DNA from: JANQHO01 sp965218075
GTDB lineage: Bacteria; Bacteroidota; Bacteroidia; Flavobacteriales; Schleiferiaceae
Length of the DNA stretch: 64,000 nucleotides
Assembly: GCA_965218075.1 (NCBI GenBank)
Contig: CBDCJZ010000003.1
Span: forward strand, 1,116,001-1,180,000
Direction of reading: 5' to 3'
This document shows, one piece after another, positions 1 through 9,589 of the stretch (positions are counted from its first letter, which is position 1; each line of letters opens with the position of its first letter). Position numbers and translations under genes: made by a program. The notes beneath the pieces were generated by a model, which ran no database searches, was not told where the DNA came from, and saw only the letters and a list, made by a program, of their open reading frames with translations.

Positions 1-261
1 TATACTTATTCTGGATAGCAGAACAAATACCTACCGTACCGGGTCTCTTTTTGATGATTTTTCGTTCCAACAAACCATTTCAGTTTCTTATAAACCATCT
101 CCTCCCGGTGATAGGTAACATTCATAAAAGGGGGATTAAATTCAATCAGTTCATCAATCACGTTAAATATCTCATTAATATTCTGACCTTTGAGAGGGGG
201 GCAAAATCTCAAAAGAAAATATAGTTTTACCCGACTGGTTGATGTGATCGATAACTTTCAT
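1..261 (-). pseudogene. metF: 5,10-methylenetetrahydrofolate reductase, 5' part, frameshifted
   Basis: The minus strand from the ATG at 259-261 reads MKVIDHINQSGKTIFSFEIL, the usual MetF N-terminus. The frame shifts near 195-205 at a run of six C (one more than the protein needs), and continues as LKGQNINEIF and NPPFMNVTYHREE, both family motifs. It shifts again near 70, where another frame gives KKRPGTVGICSAIQ. MetF makes methyl-tetrahydrofolate for methionine synthase. The start lies 2 bases after the metH2 stop, so this was the last gene of one operon. The 3' end is outside the window. Two frameshifts in about 85 codons make a working protein unlikely. Confidence 0.85.
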
Positions 262-263
262 AA

Positions 264-2970
264 TTAATAGTTCAAGTTAGCTTGAAGCCATTTTTCGGCT
301 TCAGCAAAATCAATTCCTTTTCGTTGGGCGTAATCTTTTACTTGGTCTTTACCGATTTTTCCCAAACCAAAATACTTACTCTCAGAATGGGCAAAATAAT
401 ACCCGGAGACCGACGCTGCAGGATACATTGCCAAATTCTCGGTGAGTTTCTACTCCTATGTTTTCCTCGGCCTTTAGGAGTTTAAAAATAGTTTGCTTTT
501 CGAGATGATCAGGGCAAGCTGGGTAGCCCGGCACCGGGAGAATGCCCCTGTATTTTTCTTTGATCAAAGCTTCATTATCCAGATCTTCATCAGCCGCATA
601 GCCCCAGTACTCTCTGCGGACTTTTTGACGCAACATTTCGGCCAAAGCTTCAACTAAGCGATCTGCTAAGGCTTTTACCATGATAGAATAATAATCGTCG
701 AGGTCTTTTTCAAATTCTTTTGTCAATTTTTCGATTCCTAGACCAGTTGTAACTACAAAACATCCTAGTATAATCCCGTAAACCGCTTTCTTTGGGAGCT
801 ATATAATCTGCCAAAGCCAGATTAGGAGCTTGCTTGATTTTTTTGCTTTGTTGCCTCAAAGTATGGAATACCGCTTGCCTTTTACCTTGAGGGGAATAGA
901 CCTCAATATCATCTCCTGAGCTATTGGCTGGGTATAAGCTAAAAATCGCTTTGGCTTTCAATAAGTTATCCTCAATAATTTTTTGGAGCTGTTGCTGTAC
1001 ATCCATATACAATGAACGAGCTTACTTTCCTATTACCTTATCTTCCATAATCCTCGGGAATTTTCCACGCAATTCCCAAGTAATGAAGAAGGGAGTCCAG
1101 TCGATATAATAACTGATTTTTTTCAGACTGATATTTTTAAAAACTTTTGTTCCGATAAAATTAGGCTCAAAAATATCACTTGCTTTAAAATCTATCTGAA
1201 GAGCATTCTTTGTCGCATCCTCGATAGTAAGATACTCTCTATCTACTCTCCGACTTAAATAGTCTTCTCTTAACTTGGTGTATTCCCCTTCAATCTTTGA
1301 TTGAAAAATCTTCAAAGTTTCTGTTTTACTTAAAGTTTGAGCAACGGGAACACTACGGCTGGCATCATTTACATGAACCACTACTCCCGAATATTCCGGA
1401 AATATTTTAACGGCTGTGTGAGCCCTCCTGGAAGTACTAGCTCCCCCAATCATCAGCGGAAAATCAAACTGTTGTCGTTCCATTTCCCGGGCAATAAAGA
1501 TCATCTCGTCCAATGAAGGAGTGATTAACCCACTAAGGCCTATTATATTTATCTCCTCTTTCTTAGCAGTTTCCAATATCTTCTGTGGAGGAACCATTAC
1601 ACCTAGGTCTATGATTTCAAAGTTATTACAGGCCAAAACCACCCCTACTATATTTTTTACCGATGTCGTGCACATCCCCTTTTACAGTGACTAACAAGAT
1701 TTTACCTGCTTTTTTTTGCTGCTATTGATCGGTTTTTTCGGCCTCGATATAAGGAGTAAGATAAGCCACAGATTTTTTCATTACCCGCGCAGATTTTATC
1801 ACTTGTAGTAAAAACATTTTTCCAGAGCCAAAAAGATCATCCACCATATTCATCCTATTCATCAATGGGCCTTCGATCACTTCTAATGTTTTGCTGAAAT
1901 TGCAGCGGGCTTCTTCTACATCCTGCTCTATAAAATCAGTAATCCCTTTTACCAAAGCGTGTTCTATCCGTTCATTTACTTTACGTTCGCGCCAGGCTAG
2001 GTATTTTTCTTTAGATTTGGTTTCGCTTTTAAAACTTTCGGCAAATTCTATTAATCTTTCAGTAGCATCATATCGTCTATCTAGCAGCACGTCCTCCGCC
2101 CTTTCCAACAAGTCTCTGGGAATTTCCTCGTATACCTCTAGCATAGTGAGGTTTACGATTCCCATATCCATTCCATACTTAATCCCATGATATTAGGAAA
2201 GCAGTATGCATGGCTTCCCTAATGGATCTATTGCCTCTGAAGCTAAAAGATACATTACTAATGCCACCGCTTACCTTAGCTCTCGGTAAATTCTCTTTGA
2301 TCCATTGGGTAGCTCTGAAAAAGTCGACTGCATTTTTTCGATGCTTGTCTATTCCAGTAGCTACCGGAAAAATATTGGGATCGAAAATGATATCCACTGC
2401 CGGGAACTTCAATTTGTTGACCAACAGATCATGCGATCTCCTACATATTTCTATCCGCCTTTCATAAGTATCTACCTGACCTTGTTCGTCAAAGGCCATT
2501 ACAATGAGAGCTGCTCCAAAACGTTTTATAATCTTGGCTTGCTGTAAAAATTCTTCTTCCCCTGCCTTTAAACTGATGGAGTTGACAACTGACTTCCCTT
2601 GGACACATTTTAAACCAGCTTCTATGATTTCCCATTTAGAAGAGTCAATCATAACTGGAACACGAGCAATATCAGGCTCGGCAGCAATTAAGTTCAGAAA
2701 TTTTACCATCGCTTCTTTACCGTCCAACATACCCTCATCCATATTCACATCTATGATCTGGGCGCCACCTTCTACCTGTTCGCGGAAAATTTCGATGGCC
2801 TCATTGAACTTTCCCTCTCTGATCAACCGCAAGAACTTACGCGAGCCAGTCACATTGGTACGCTCACCCACGTTTACAAAATTGGAAACCGAGCTAATAT
2901 ATAATGGTTCTAGACCTGATAGTTTCATATTTGCTTTTGATAGCCAACGATTCTTGGTTTTCTGCTCCAA
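264..2970 (-). pseudogene. metH: Methionine synthase, folate/cobalamin/activation part (MetH2), multiply frameshifted
   Basis: This is the long half of a split cobalamin-dependent methionine synthase, as in many Bacteroidota. The pterin-binding domain starts at 2970 (VNVGERTNVTGSRKF, IDVNMDEGMLDG) and reads cleanly to about 2190. A shift leads into the cap helices and B12-binding region (2171-1722), another at about 1715, and another at about 1650 where an extra A breaks the GDVHDIGKN cobalamin motif. The B12 domain (IIGLSGLITPSLDEM, PLMIGGASTSRRAHTAVK) runs to about 1022. The SAM-binding activation domain is split again near 1015, 740 and 400 and ends at 264-266. At least six frame changes are needed to read it. 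All pieces are collinear, so this is point decay, not rearrangement. Confidence 0.93.
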
Positions 2971-3206
2971 AAAAGTTTTTCAAAATTTGAATCAAAAATC
3001 GACTCCTTATTTTATATTGAATTATGTAAACGGGCAACTATCTCGATGATTGATTTAATGGCAAAGTCTAAAAAGCTTTTTCCATACTCAAAGCAATCGA
3101 ATCGGTTATCTTTTCAATCTCATTGCAAGTTTAACTCAACTACAAGTTAAGATCAAGAGCTTTGGGTCCTGCTATTAAATCTTTAAACTTAAATGCCATA
3201 ACTGAT

Positions 3207-4208
3207 CTATAGTCTTCGATTTATAGATTCCGAGCTTATTTTTCTTGGTTTATATTTTCCAGCCAACTCTGCAATAGCTTTGATATGTTCCGGATTAGTT
3301 CCGCAACATCCTCCCACGATGTTAACCAATGCTAAATTCAGGTATTCTTTGATCTGTCATACCATTTGTTCTGGTGTTTGGTCGTAATCACCAAAAGCAT
3401 TGGGCAAACCAGCATTAGGATAGGCGCTAATTAAAAAAGGAGATTTTTGTGATACAACCTGTAAATAAGGCCTTAGCTATTCAGCTCCTAAAGCGCAGTT
3501 CAACCCCACAGAAAATAAGGGTGCATGCGAAATGCTGATGAGAAAGGCTTCGATTGTTTGTCCGCTTAAAGTACGGCCGTTGGCATCAGTTATAGTTCCC
3601 GAAATCATAATAGGCAACTCATCTCCCCTTTCTTCAAATATCTCCATAATAGCATATAAAGCAGCTTTGGCATTGAGAGTATCAAAAACAGTTTCAATTA
3701 AGAGAACATCTACTTTCCCTTTAATAAGTGCTAAAGTTTGCTCGCGATAAGCAACTGCCAATTCGTCAAAACTTACTCCTCTGTAGCTAGGATTGTTAAC
3801 ATCCGGTGAAATACTAGCTGTTTTATTAGTTGGTCCGATAGAACCTGCTACAAAGCGTGGTTTATCAGGTTCTTTAGTAATAAAATCATCCGCCACTTCA
3901 CGGGTTATCATGGCCGACTGATAATTCAACTCTTCCGCCAAATCTTCCATGTGATAATCAGCCATCGAGATGCGATTGGCATTGAAAGTGTTGGTTTCAA
4001 TAATATCGGCTTTTGCTTCAAAATATTTTGAATGGATTTCCTTGATGATACGGGGTTGAGTGATGGAGAGCAGGTCATTATTTCCTTTTAAGTCGTATGG
4101 ATAATTGGCAAATCTCTCTCCTCGATAATCCTCTTCAGCGAGCTTGTAACTCTGAATCATGGTGCCCATAGCTCCATCTAATACTAATATTCTTTTAGAA
4201 GCTTCTAT
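3207..4208 (-). pseudogene. metH: Methionine synthase, homocysteine-binding part (MetH1), with stop codons and lost start
   Basis: This is the homocysteine S-methyltransferase domain encoded as its own gene. The protein reads RILVLDGAMGTMIQ near 4155-4195, then a clean frame to 3477 with the zinc-ligand motif GLNCALG. A TAG stands where Glu is expected (3477-3479). The same frame continues with PYLQVVSQKSPFLISAYPN, a TGA, then the second zinc motif GGCCGTNP and a stop at 3207-3209. No ATG, GTG or TTG precedes the conserved start region. The most likely old start is an ATA at 4206-4208. Without catalytic zinc ligands in one chain the enzyme is dead. About 240 bases separate it from metH2. Confidence 0.9.
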
Positions 4209-4298
4209 GCTACAAAGATGATTGTCTAGATCTTTTTATTGACATTATTAATCAAAGTATACCTAATCGATTGTTTCTTTAATTCTTAAAAATCCTAT

Positions 4299-4330
4299 TT
4301 GACAACCCCTGATTTTTAATATGCTATAAT
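4299..4330 (+). promoter_or_regulatory. Sigma70-like extended -10 promoter of the methyltransferase/HEPN cassette
   Basis: TTGACA at 4299-4304 and TGCTATAAT at 4322-4330, with a 20-base spacer that is longer than ideal but helped by the extended -10 TG. It is followed by a Shine-Dalgarno-like AAAGGA at 4341-4346. This is unlike the TTG-N19-TAnnTTTG promoters of the core genes here, which supports foreign origin. Confidence 0.5.
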
Positions 4331-4353
4331 TACACAAAACAAAGGAATTAGTA

Positions 4354-4434
4354 ATGAGAAAAAAGGATAATAAATTTAATTGGATTATTTTTACAGTAAT
4401 GATGACTGAGGAAATTACCTCGCCACCTTTATAA
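4354..4434 (+). CDS. Possible 26-residue leader peptide overlapping the methyltransferase start
   Basis: A short frame begins with ATG at 4354, 7 bases after an AAAGGA Shine-Dalgarno-like site, and ends with TAA at 4432-4434. The last A is the first base of the methyltransferase ATG (TAATG). The methyltransferase has no Shine-Dalgarno site of its own at that ATG, so termination-reinitiation coupling is likely. The peptide (starting MRKKDNKFNW) resembles nothing I recognise. It may be only a translation-coupling device, or the decayed start of a longer gene. Confidence 0.4.
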   Translation: MRKKDNKFNWIIFTVMMTEEITSPPL

Positions 4435-5909
4435 TGTACAATGTTCAGCCAAGAACGATTTTCTGTCATGACAATTTACCTATACTTCGTGGTATTAACA
4501 GCAATTCCATTGATCTGATTTATTTAGATCCGCCCTTCAACAAAGGACGTAACTTCCACGCTCCAATTGGGGTAACTGCTCAAGGGGCTTCCTTCCACGA
4601 TATATGGTCACCTGATGAAGTCAAAGATGAATGGCATAACGAGATAAACGACCGCTTTCCCGAACTCTATAAGTATCTCGACGCTGTTGGAAATATTGGA
4701 AGCCGTTCGGCAAAGTATTATCTGATTTATATGGGAGTCCGGCTTATCGAGATGAAACGAATATTGAAAGATTCTGGAAGCCTCTACCTACATTGCGATC
4801 CAACAGCTTCGCATTATCTAAAATTGTTGTTGGATACGGTTTTTGGACATGCGCAATTCAAATCTGAAATTTCATGGAAACGCACAAGTTCGCACAATGA
4901 CAGCCAAACGTTTGGAAATGTTCGGGATGTGATCCTGCTTTACGGAAATTCGGATATAAATACCGATTCTGTTCGGGTTCCTTTGGATAACGAATACGTC
5001 CAAAAATTCTATCGTTACGAAGATTCCCAAGGACGCTATGCAGTTGATAATTTAACAGGGCCAGGGACATCGGTGGGGGAAAGCGGCAACCCGTGGAGAA
5101 GCATTAATCCTGGTGATGTAGGAAGGCACTGGTCAGTTCCGTTGACAGGAAACTACGCCACGTGGATCGAGGAAAACATGATACCGGGATACAGATTTAT
5201 TGGGACGCCACAGGAACGACTGGATGCGCTTGATAAAGTTGGGATGATTCACCAATCCAAAACAGGACGAAGGGTACCGAGGCTCAAGCGTTACCTAAAA
5301 GCCGCAAAGGGTCAGGTTCCTTCTAACTCATGGGACGATATAAACGCTGTGCAGTCTCATTCCAAAGAACGCACTGGTTATCCTACGCAAAAACCACTTG
5401 CCCTGTTAACACGGATAATGAAAGCCAGTTCAAACCCGGGCGAGATAGTGCTAGATCCGTTTTGTGGTTGTGCAACAACCTGTATTGCCGCTGAAAAACT
5501 TGAAAGACAATGGATTGGAATTGATGTCTCCAAAAAAGCTTACGACTTGGTAATAGAGAGACTTAAGAAAGAAATTCCACCGGACTTGTTCAGGGGGAAG
5601 CTTGTTTTTAGAACGGATAGACCGACAAGAAACGATGTGCTCTATAAGAAAGTTCCGACAAAGGAAGACAGGTTTTATCTATACGGAAAACAAAACGGCA
5701 AATGTTGCGGCTGCAATACCCAGTTTGAAATACAGCATCTTGAAACAGATCATATAGTTCCCCGTTCACAAGGTGGAGGTAATGAGCGTGAAAACCTTCA
5801 ACTACTATGTGGTCATTGTAATCGTATAAAGGGCGACCGCCCAATGGAATATCTAAGAGCACGACTTATAAGCTGCTTAAATCCTTTCAAGTTTCAGCAG
5901 CGTTTATAA
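4434..5909 (+). CDS. DNA methyltransferase fused to a C-terminal HNH nuclease domain
   Basis: A 491-residue protein. The N-terminal two thirds is a beta-class amino-methyltransferase: the catalytic motif LIYLDPPFN lies at residues ~29-37, LYLHCDPTASHYLK at ~119-132, TQKP at ~321-324, and the SAM-binding motif VLDPFCGCATT at ~340-350 (Cys in place of the usual Ser/Gly). After a short linker the last ~80 residues hold an HNH fold: a CxxC pair (CCGC), DHIVPRSQGG as the His-His metal motif, and a second CxxC (CGHC). Such a fusion could modify and cut DNA in one chain, or the HNH domain could act only on unmodified sites. The start follows a TAATG overlap. The next gene begins 8 bases after the stop. 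The cassette is visibly richer in G+C than its neighbours and sits between a dead met operon and metG, so transfer is likely. Confidence 0.85.
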   Translation: MYNVQPRTIFCHDNLPILRGINSNSIDLIYLDPPFNKGRNFHAPIGVTAQGASFHDIWSPDEVKDEWHNEINDRFPELYKYLDAVGNIGSRSAKYYLIYMGVRLIEMKRILKDSGSLYLHCDPTASHYLKLLLDTVFGHAQFKSEISWKRTSSHNDSQTFGNVRDVILLYGNSDINTDSVRVPLDNEYVQKFYRYEDSQGRYAVDNLTGPGTSVGESGNPWRSINPGDVGRHWSVPLTGNYATWIEENMIPGYRFIGTPQERLDALDKVGMIHQSKTGRRVPRLKRYLKAAKGQVPSNSWDDINAVQSHSKERTGYPTQKPLALLTRIMKASSNPGEIVLDPFCGCATTCIAAEKLERQWIGIDVSKKAYDLVIERLKKEIPPDLFRGKLVFRTDRPTRNDVLYKKVPTKEDRFYLYGKQNGKCCGCNTQFEIQHLETDHIVPRSQGGGNERENLQLLCGHCNRIKGDRPMEYLRARLISCLNPFKFQQRL

Positions 5910-5917
5910 CTTAATAT

Positions 5918-7234
5918 TTGTATTTTCACCTTGTGAATTACAAAGAATTAAAGTTCGTTAGGCTTTTCCTAAGATATGCTGTGGAAAACATCGCTCGCAC
6001 CCACGCCAGCAAACACCTCGATGATCTTGATCTTGGCGCTATTTGGGCACGAAGTGAAGAAGGGTGGCTCTTCCCGGATCCTGAGCCTATCAAACGCTTT
6101 GAAGATGTCGTCAACAAACTGTTGAAACTGTTGAAAAAATTCTACAAAAATGAAGATCTTTCAGAGCTCAAAGTTACCAAAGCGCTTCAAACCGCCGTTT
6201 TCGAGTCTGTCGATATTAAGGAGAAGCGAGATAAGAATCTGGATGTTCGGTTGGACAGCGCCCTACAGAAGTTGTGGAAATTTCTAAATACCCCACCTAA
6301 GGAATACGAATGTTATATTCTGGTTAGCGGCTTGGATCCTCGTTCTCTTCCAGCCTGTTTTGGGGACCTTCGTTTCGTTGTTTTTAATGAAGATCATATT
6401 CAAAGACTCAACAAGAAGCACACTGACAAGATGGGCAGGGACATGAACATTGATTTGGTGAACGAAACGAAGGAGAGTTTCTTAAATAAATTGACCGCAA
6501 TTGTGAAAGTCAATGCACGAGATACAGAGGCGGCTAGATTACTTGCCGATCGAACAGCCCGCACCACTATAGAATGTTTAAACTTCTTCTTGCAATTCGA
6601 CCACGCTCTTATAGCTCCCTTCCTCGGCACTACGTATTTGACTGTCTCTGACAGCGATTCTTCCATACAAATAATGCGTAGTTTACTTACACCAAGAGAA
6701 GGGAGTTTTTCTATTGCCGAGCTTCGCGAGGGTAAAATTATCAAGACTGGTAATATCGAGCGCATAGAGTCGTTATTGCTTAAAAAAAGTCGAAACGAAG
6801 TGGAGGAATTGTTACTGAGAGCTGTTTGTTGGGCAGGGAGGGGAAAAGCAAGGGGGGAAAAACGGGACGAGTCGTTTTTAATGCTTACGATCGCTCTAGA
6901 ATGCCTGATTCTACCACCACCTAGGAAAGCAGAGCTAAATTATCGTCTGTCTCAGCGTGTTGCATGGTTAATGGGTAGAAATGCTAGTGGGCGGAAATCT
7001 CTTGTGAAGGATATAAAAGAGCTATATGATATCCGGTCTAAGATCCTTCACGACGGTACTTACGACATAAGGGAAAATGAAAAAGATTACAGATTCCTTT
7101 TTTGGATGGCCGAGGAAATAATTGCCAAACTATTGGCAAACTCAGATGTGAAGGAGCTCCACAAGTTAAAAGACTTAGAGGACTGGTTCAATGATTTAAC
7201 GCTCCAGGTTAAATCTGCTCTTCTCATTAGGTAG
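5918..7234 (+). CDS. Apea-like HEPN-domain protein, partner of the methyltransferase-HNH gene
   Basis: A 438-residue protein with a C-terminal helical region at ~340-400 carrying DIRSKILHDG, the R-x4-H motif of HEPN domains, many of which are RNases that act in defence or toxin systems. The N-terminal 300 residues contain alternating helices and no motif I recognise. The start is TTG at 5918 or GTG at 5933; neither has a clear Shine-Dalgarno site. It lies 8 bases after the methyltransferase-HNH gene on the same strand with the same raised G+C, so the two form one operon. A two-gene defence unit is the natural reading: DNA modification plus cutting, backed by an RNA-cutting HEPN effector. The function is inferred from the domain and context only. 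Confidence 0.7.
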   Translation: MYFHLVNYKELKFVRLFLRYAVENIARTHASKHLDDLDLGAIWARSEEGWLFPDPEPIKRFEDVVNKLLKLLKKFYKNEDLSELKVTKALQTAVFESVDIKEKRDKNLDVRLDSALQKLWKFLNTPPKEYECYILVSGLDPRSLPACFGDLRFVVFNEDHIQRLNKKHTDKMGRDMNIDLVNETKESFLNKLTAIVKVNARDTEAARLLADRTARTTIECLNFFLQFDHALIAPFLGTTYLTVSDSDSSIQIMRSLLTPREGSFSIAELREGKIIKTGNIERIESLLLKKSRNEVEELLLRAVCWAGRGKARGEKRDESFLMLTIALECLILPPPRKAELNYRLSQRVAWLMGRNASGRKSLVKDIKELYDIRSKILHDGTYDIRENEKDYRFLFWMAEEIIAKLLANSDVKELHKLKDLEDWFNDLTLQVKSALLIR

Positions 7235-7270
7235 ATAGACAGAATAAAGTGTTCTGGGAGCTTTATTTGC

Positions 7271-7279
7271 TACTTTTGC
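7271..7279 (+). promoter_or_regulatory. Bacteroidota-type -7 element upstream of metG
   Basis: TACTTTTGC matches the TAnnTTTG -7 consensus of the Bacteroidota housekeeping sigma factor, 25 bases before the metG ATG. No clear TTTG -33 box is seen at the usual distance. Confidence 0.4.
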
Positions 7280-7303
7280 CCCCCCCTAAAAGCTGATATT
7301 TTC

Positions 7304-8992
7304 ATGGCTAAGCCCAAGAGGTATACTGTAACCGCTGCCTTGCCCTACGCTAACGGGCCCATACATATTGGTCATTTGGCCGGATGCTATTTGCCCGCTG
7401 ATATTTACGTACGCTATTTAAGGCAAAGGGGAGAAAATGTAAAGTTTATTTGCGGTTCAGATGAACATGGGGTACCCATTATTATGAAGGCAAAAAAAGA
7501 AGGAATTTCTCCTCAGGATGTGGTGGATAAATACCACGGTATTATGAGCCAAGCCTTTGAAGAATTCGGGATTAGCTTTGACATATATTCCAGGACTTCA
7601 AAAGAGATTCACCATCAAACAGCATCAGATTTTTTTCTAAAACTATATGAAAAAGGCAGTTTTATTGAAAAGGAAACAAAACAATACTTCGATCAGGAAT
7701 CAGAGCAGTTTCTAGCTGACCGTTATATACAGGGAGAGTGTCCTCATTGTAGCTATTCTGAAGCATACGGAGACCAATGCGAAAATTGTGGGATTTTGCT
7801 GAGTCCAATTGATCTTAAAAATCCAAAATCGAGATTATCAGGAGTAAAGCTCATTCTAAAAAAAACTGTTCATTGGTTTTTGCCTTTAGATCATCTTTCC
7901 AGAAAGATCAAAAAGTACATTGAAAGTCATAAAGATTGGAAGTCTAATGTTTATGGACAATGTGTAAGTTGGTTGGATAATGAAGGAGGCTTACGAGCCC
8001 GCTCTATGACGCGCGATTTGGAATGGGGTATTCCAGTTCCGATCGACAAGGCCAAAGGAAAAGTGCTATACGTATGGTTTGATGCTCCTATTGGATATAT
8101 TTCGGCAACTAAAGAATTACTTAGAGACAGTTGGGAAACTTATTGGAAAGATGAGAAAACCTCTTTGATTCATTTTATCGGCAAGGACAACATCGTGTTT
8201 CACTGTATTACTTTCCCGGCCATGTTGATGGAATATGGAGAGTTTATTTTACCCGACCAGGTACCCGCCAATGAGTTCTTAAACCTGGAAGGTCGGAAGA
8301 TTTCCACTAGCCGCAACTGGGCAGTATGGTTACATGAATATCTCAAGGACTTTGAAAACCAACAAGATGTATTGCGTTATGCGCTATGTGTAGTCTCCCC
8401 TGAAACCAAGGACAATAACTTTACTTGGAAAGACTTTCAGATACGCAATAACAGCGAGTTGGTTGCTATTTTTGGCAATCTAGTAAATCGGGTACTAATG
8501 TTAATAAATAAGTATTATAATGGAGTTGTTCCTGAGTTAGCTGAATTAAGCTCTGTAGACCATCAGTTACTAGGCCAATTGGAAAAAGCTCCACAAAAAA
8601 TAGGAGGGTTGCTTAGCAGATATCGTTTTCGTGAAGCTCTATCCAGCTATATGGATATAGCCCGAGCCGGCAATAAATACCTGACTGATGAGGAACCCTG
8701 GAGAACCATAAAAACTGATGAAAAAAGAACAGCAATAACTATGCATGTAGCTGCTCAGGTTTGCGGACAATTGTCTCAGTTGGGAGAGCCCTTTTTGCCT
8801 TTTACTGCTGCGAAGTTGCGCAATTATCTCGGTTTGGATCTCATGAACTGGAATAATTGTATTACCCGTGAATTTGTGCTAGCCGGGAGTACTATACAAA
8901 AAGGAGATCTGCTCTTTAAAAAAATAGAAGATAAGCAAGTGAGAGAGCAAATTAACAAACTGAACGTTATTAAAGGAGCCAGTAATCCCTAA
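7304..8992 (+). CDS. metG: Methionyl-tRNA synthetase
   Basis: A 562-residue class I aminoacyl-tRNA synthetase. It has the HIGH motif (PIHIGHLAG, residues ~19-27), a zinc knuckle with two CxxC pairs (~146-163), the KMSKS equivalent RKISTSRNW (~331-339) and a helical anticodon-binding domain to the end. Many Bacteroidota MetG proteins carry about 110 further residues, an EMAP-type tRNA-binding domain. Here the protein stops before it, and a frameshifted relic (VFDDFIKME) of that domain's first residues lies at about 9026-9055. The core enzyme looks intact and functional. With the methionine pathway dead, the cell must take methionine from outside. Confidence 0.97.
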   Translation: MAKPKRYTVTAALPYANGPIHIGHLAGCYLPADIYVRYLRQRGENVKFICGSDEHGVPIIMKAKKEGISPQDVVDKYHGIMSQAFEEFGISFDIYSRTSKEIHHQTASDFFLKLYEKGSFIEKETKQYFDQESEQFLADRYIQGECPHCSYSEAYGDQCENCGILLSPIDLKNPKSRLSGVKLILKKTVHWFLPLDHLSRKIKKYIESHKDWKSNVYGQCVSWLDNEGGLRARSMTRDLEWGIPVPIDKAKGKVLYVWFDAPIGYISATKELLRDSWETYWKDEKTSLIHFIGKDNIVFHCITFPAMLMEYGEFILPDQVPANEFLNLEGRKISTSRNWAVWLHEYLKDFENQQDVLRYALCVVSPETKDNNFTWKDFQIRNNSELVAIFGNLVNRVLMLINKYYNGVVPELAELSSVDHQLLGQLEKAPQKIGGLLSRYRFREALSSYMDIARAGNKYLTDEEPWRTIKTDEKRTAITMHVAAQVCGQLSQLGEPFLPFTAAKLRNYLGLDLMNWNNCITREFVLAGSTIQKGDLLFKKIEDKQVREQINKLNVIKGASNP

Positions 8993-9311
8993 TCTAAATT
9001 ATCTTCCTTGAAAGGGAAACTGTTTTTGATGATTTTATCAAAATGGAAAATCCCTATTATAGTTTTGGGCATTACAGAGCCATTATCAGGACGAAAATAT
9101 CAACAGTCGAAAACCGCGAAGGAAAGCCAGTAACCCGCTTTTCCTTTGATTCTATTAAGATAATGATTCAATAGTTCGTTGACAGAAGGTATCCACATAG
9201 CTGGGAGAGTTACTAAGTTTGCCCTCCTTATTGAGAGGGCTTATTAACTAATTTGCTGACTTACCGGAACAATCGACTAATTATTATAACCATTAATTAA
9301 TAATCTACACT
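8993..9311. other. Intergenic region with a relic of the MetG tRNA-binding domain
   Basis: The first 60 bases encode, in a frame other than metG, ETVFDDFIKME, the usual opening of the EMAP-like C-terminal domain. Nothing of the rest of that domain follows. A 38-codon open stretch continues the same frame to about 9174 without a recognisable match. The remainder is AT-rich and featureless. Confidence 0.5.
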
Positions 9312-9383
9312 GGCCCCGTAGTACAATGGACAGTATATAGGATTCCGGTTCCTAAGATGCGGGTTCGATTCCTGTCGGGGCTA
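9312..9383 (+). tRNA. tRNA-Arg (anticodon CCG)
   Basis: A full cloverleaf: acceptor GGCCCCG pairs with CGGGGCT, the anticodon stem TAGGA/TCCTA encloses TTCCGGT with anticodon CCG, and the T arm has GGTTCGATT. The discriminator base is A and CCA is not encoded. It reads CGG arginine codons. Confidence 0.93.
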
Positions 9384-9589
9384 CAGAGCTACAAAATATG
9401 CACGTATTGAAAAGCTTTTGATTAAAAAGATTGTTTAGGAGCAAGCATTTAACATGAGTTCTATAAATTGGGAGAGTCAAAATCCTAAATTATGTCAATG
9501 ATATACCATGAAACTATCTAGAGATTTTACTTTTTTCATGTATTAATTTTAGTTCTATTTGTAGTTGGCTGTTCAAATATAAACGTCCC
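9384..9589. other. Intergenic region before pabA
   Basis: AT-rich, with no gene or hairpin that I can support. It presumably holds the pabA promoter. Confidence 0.4.

Noticed and set aside
1..4208. Sequencing error as the cause of the met operon frameshifts
   Set aside because: Long core genes on the same contig (lptD, lepB, metG, purA) are uninterrupted, and metH1 also has substitution-type stops. Error remains possible at single homopolymers but does not explain the whole.
4255..4300. Possible IS1595-like left end (GTATACCTAATCG) before the methyltransferase-HNH cassette
   Set aside because: It shares only a few bases with the GGAATTATATAC ends, and no matching end is found after 7234.
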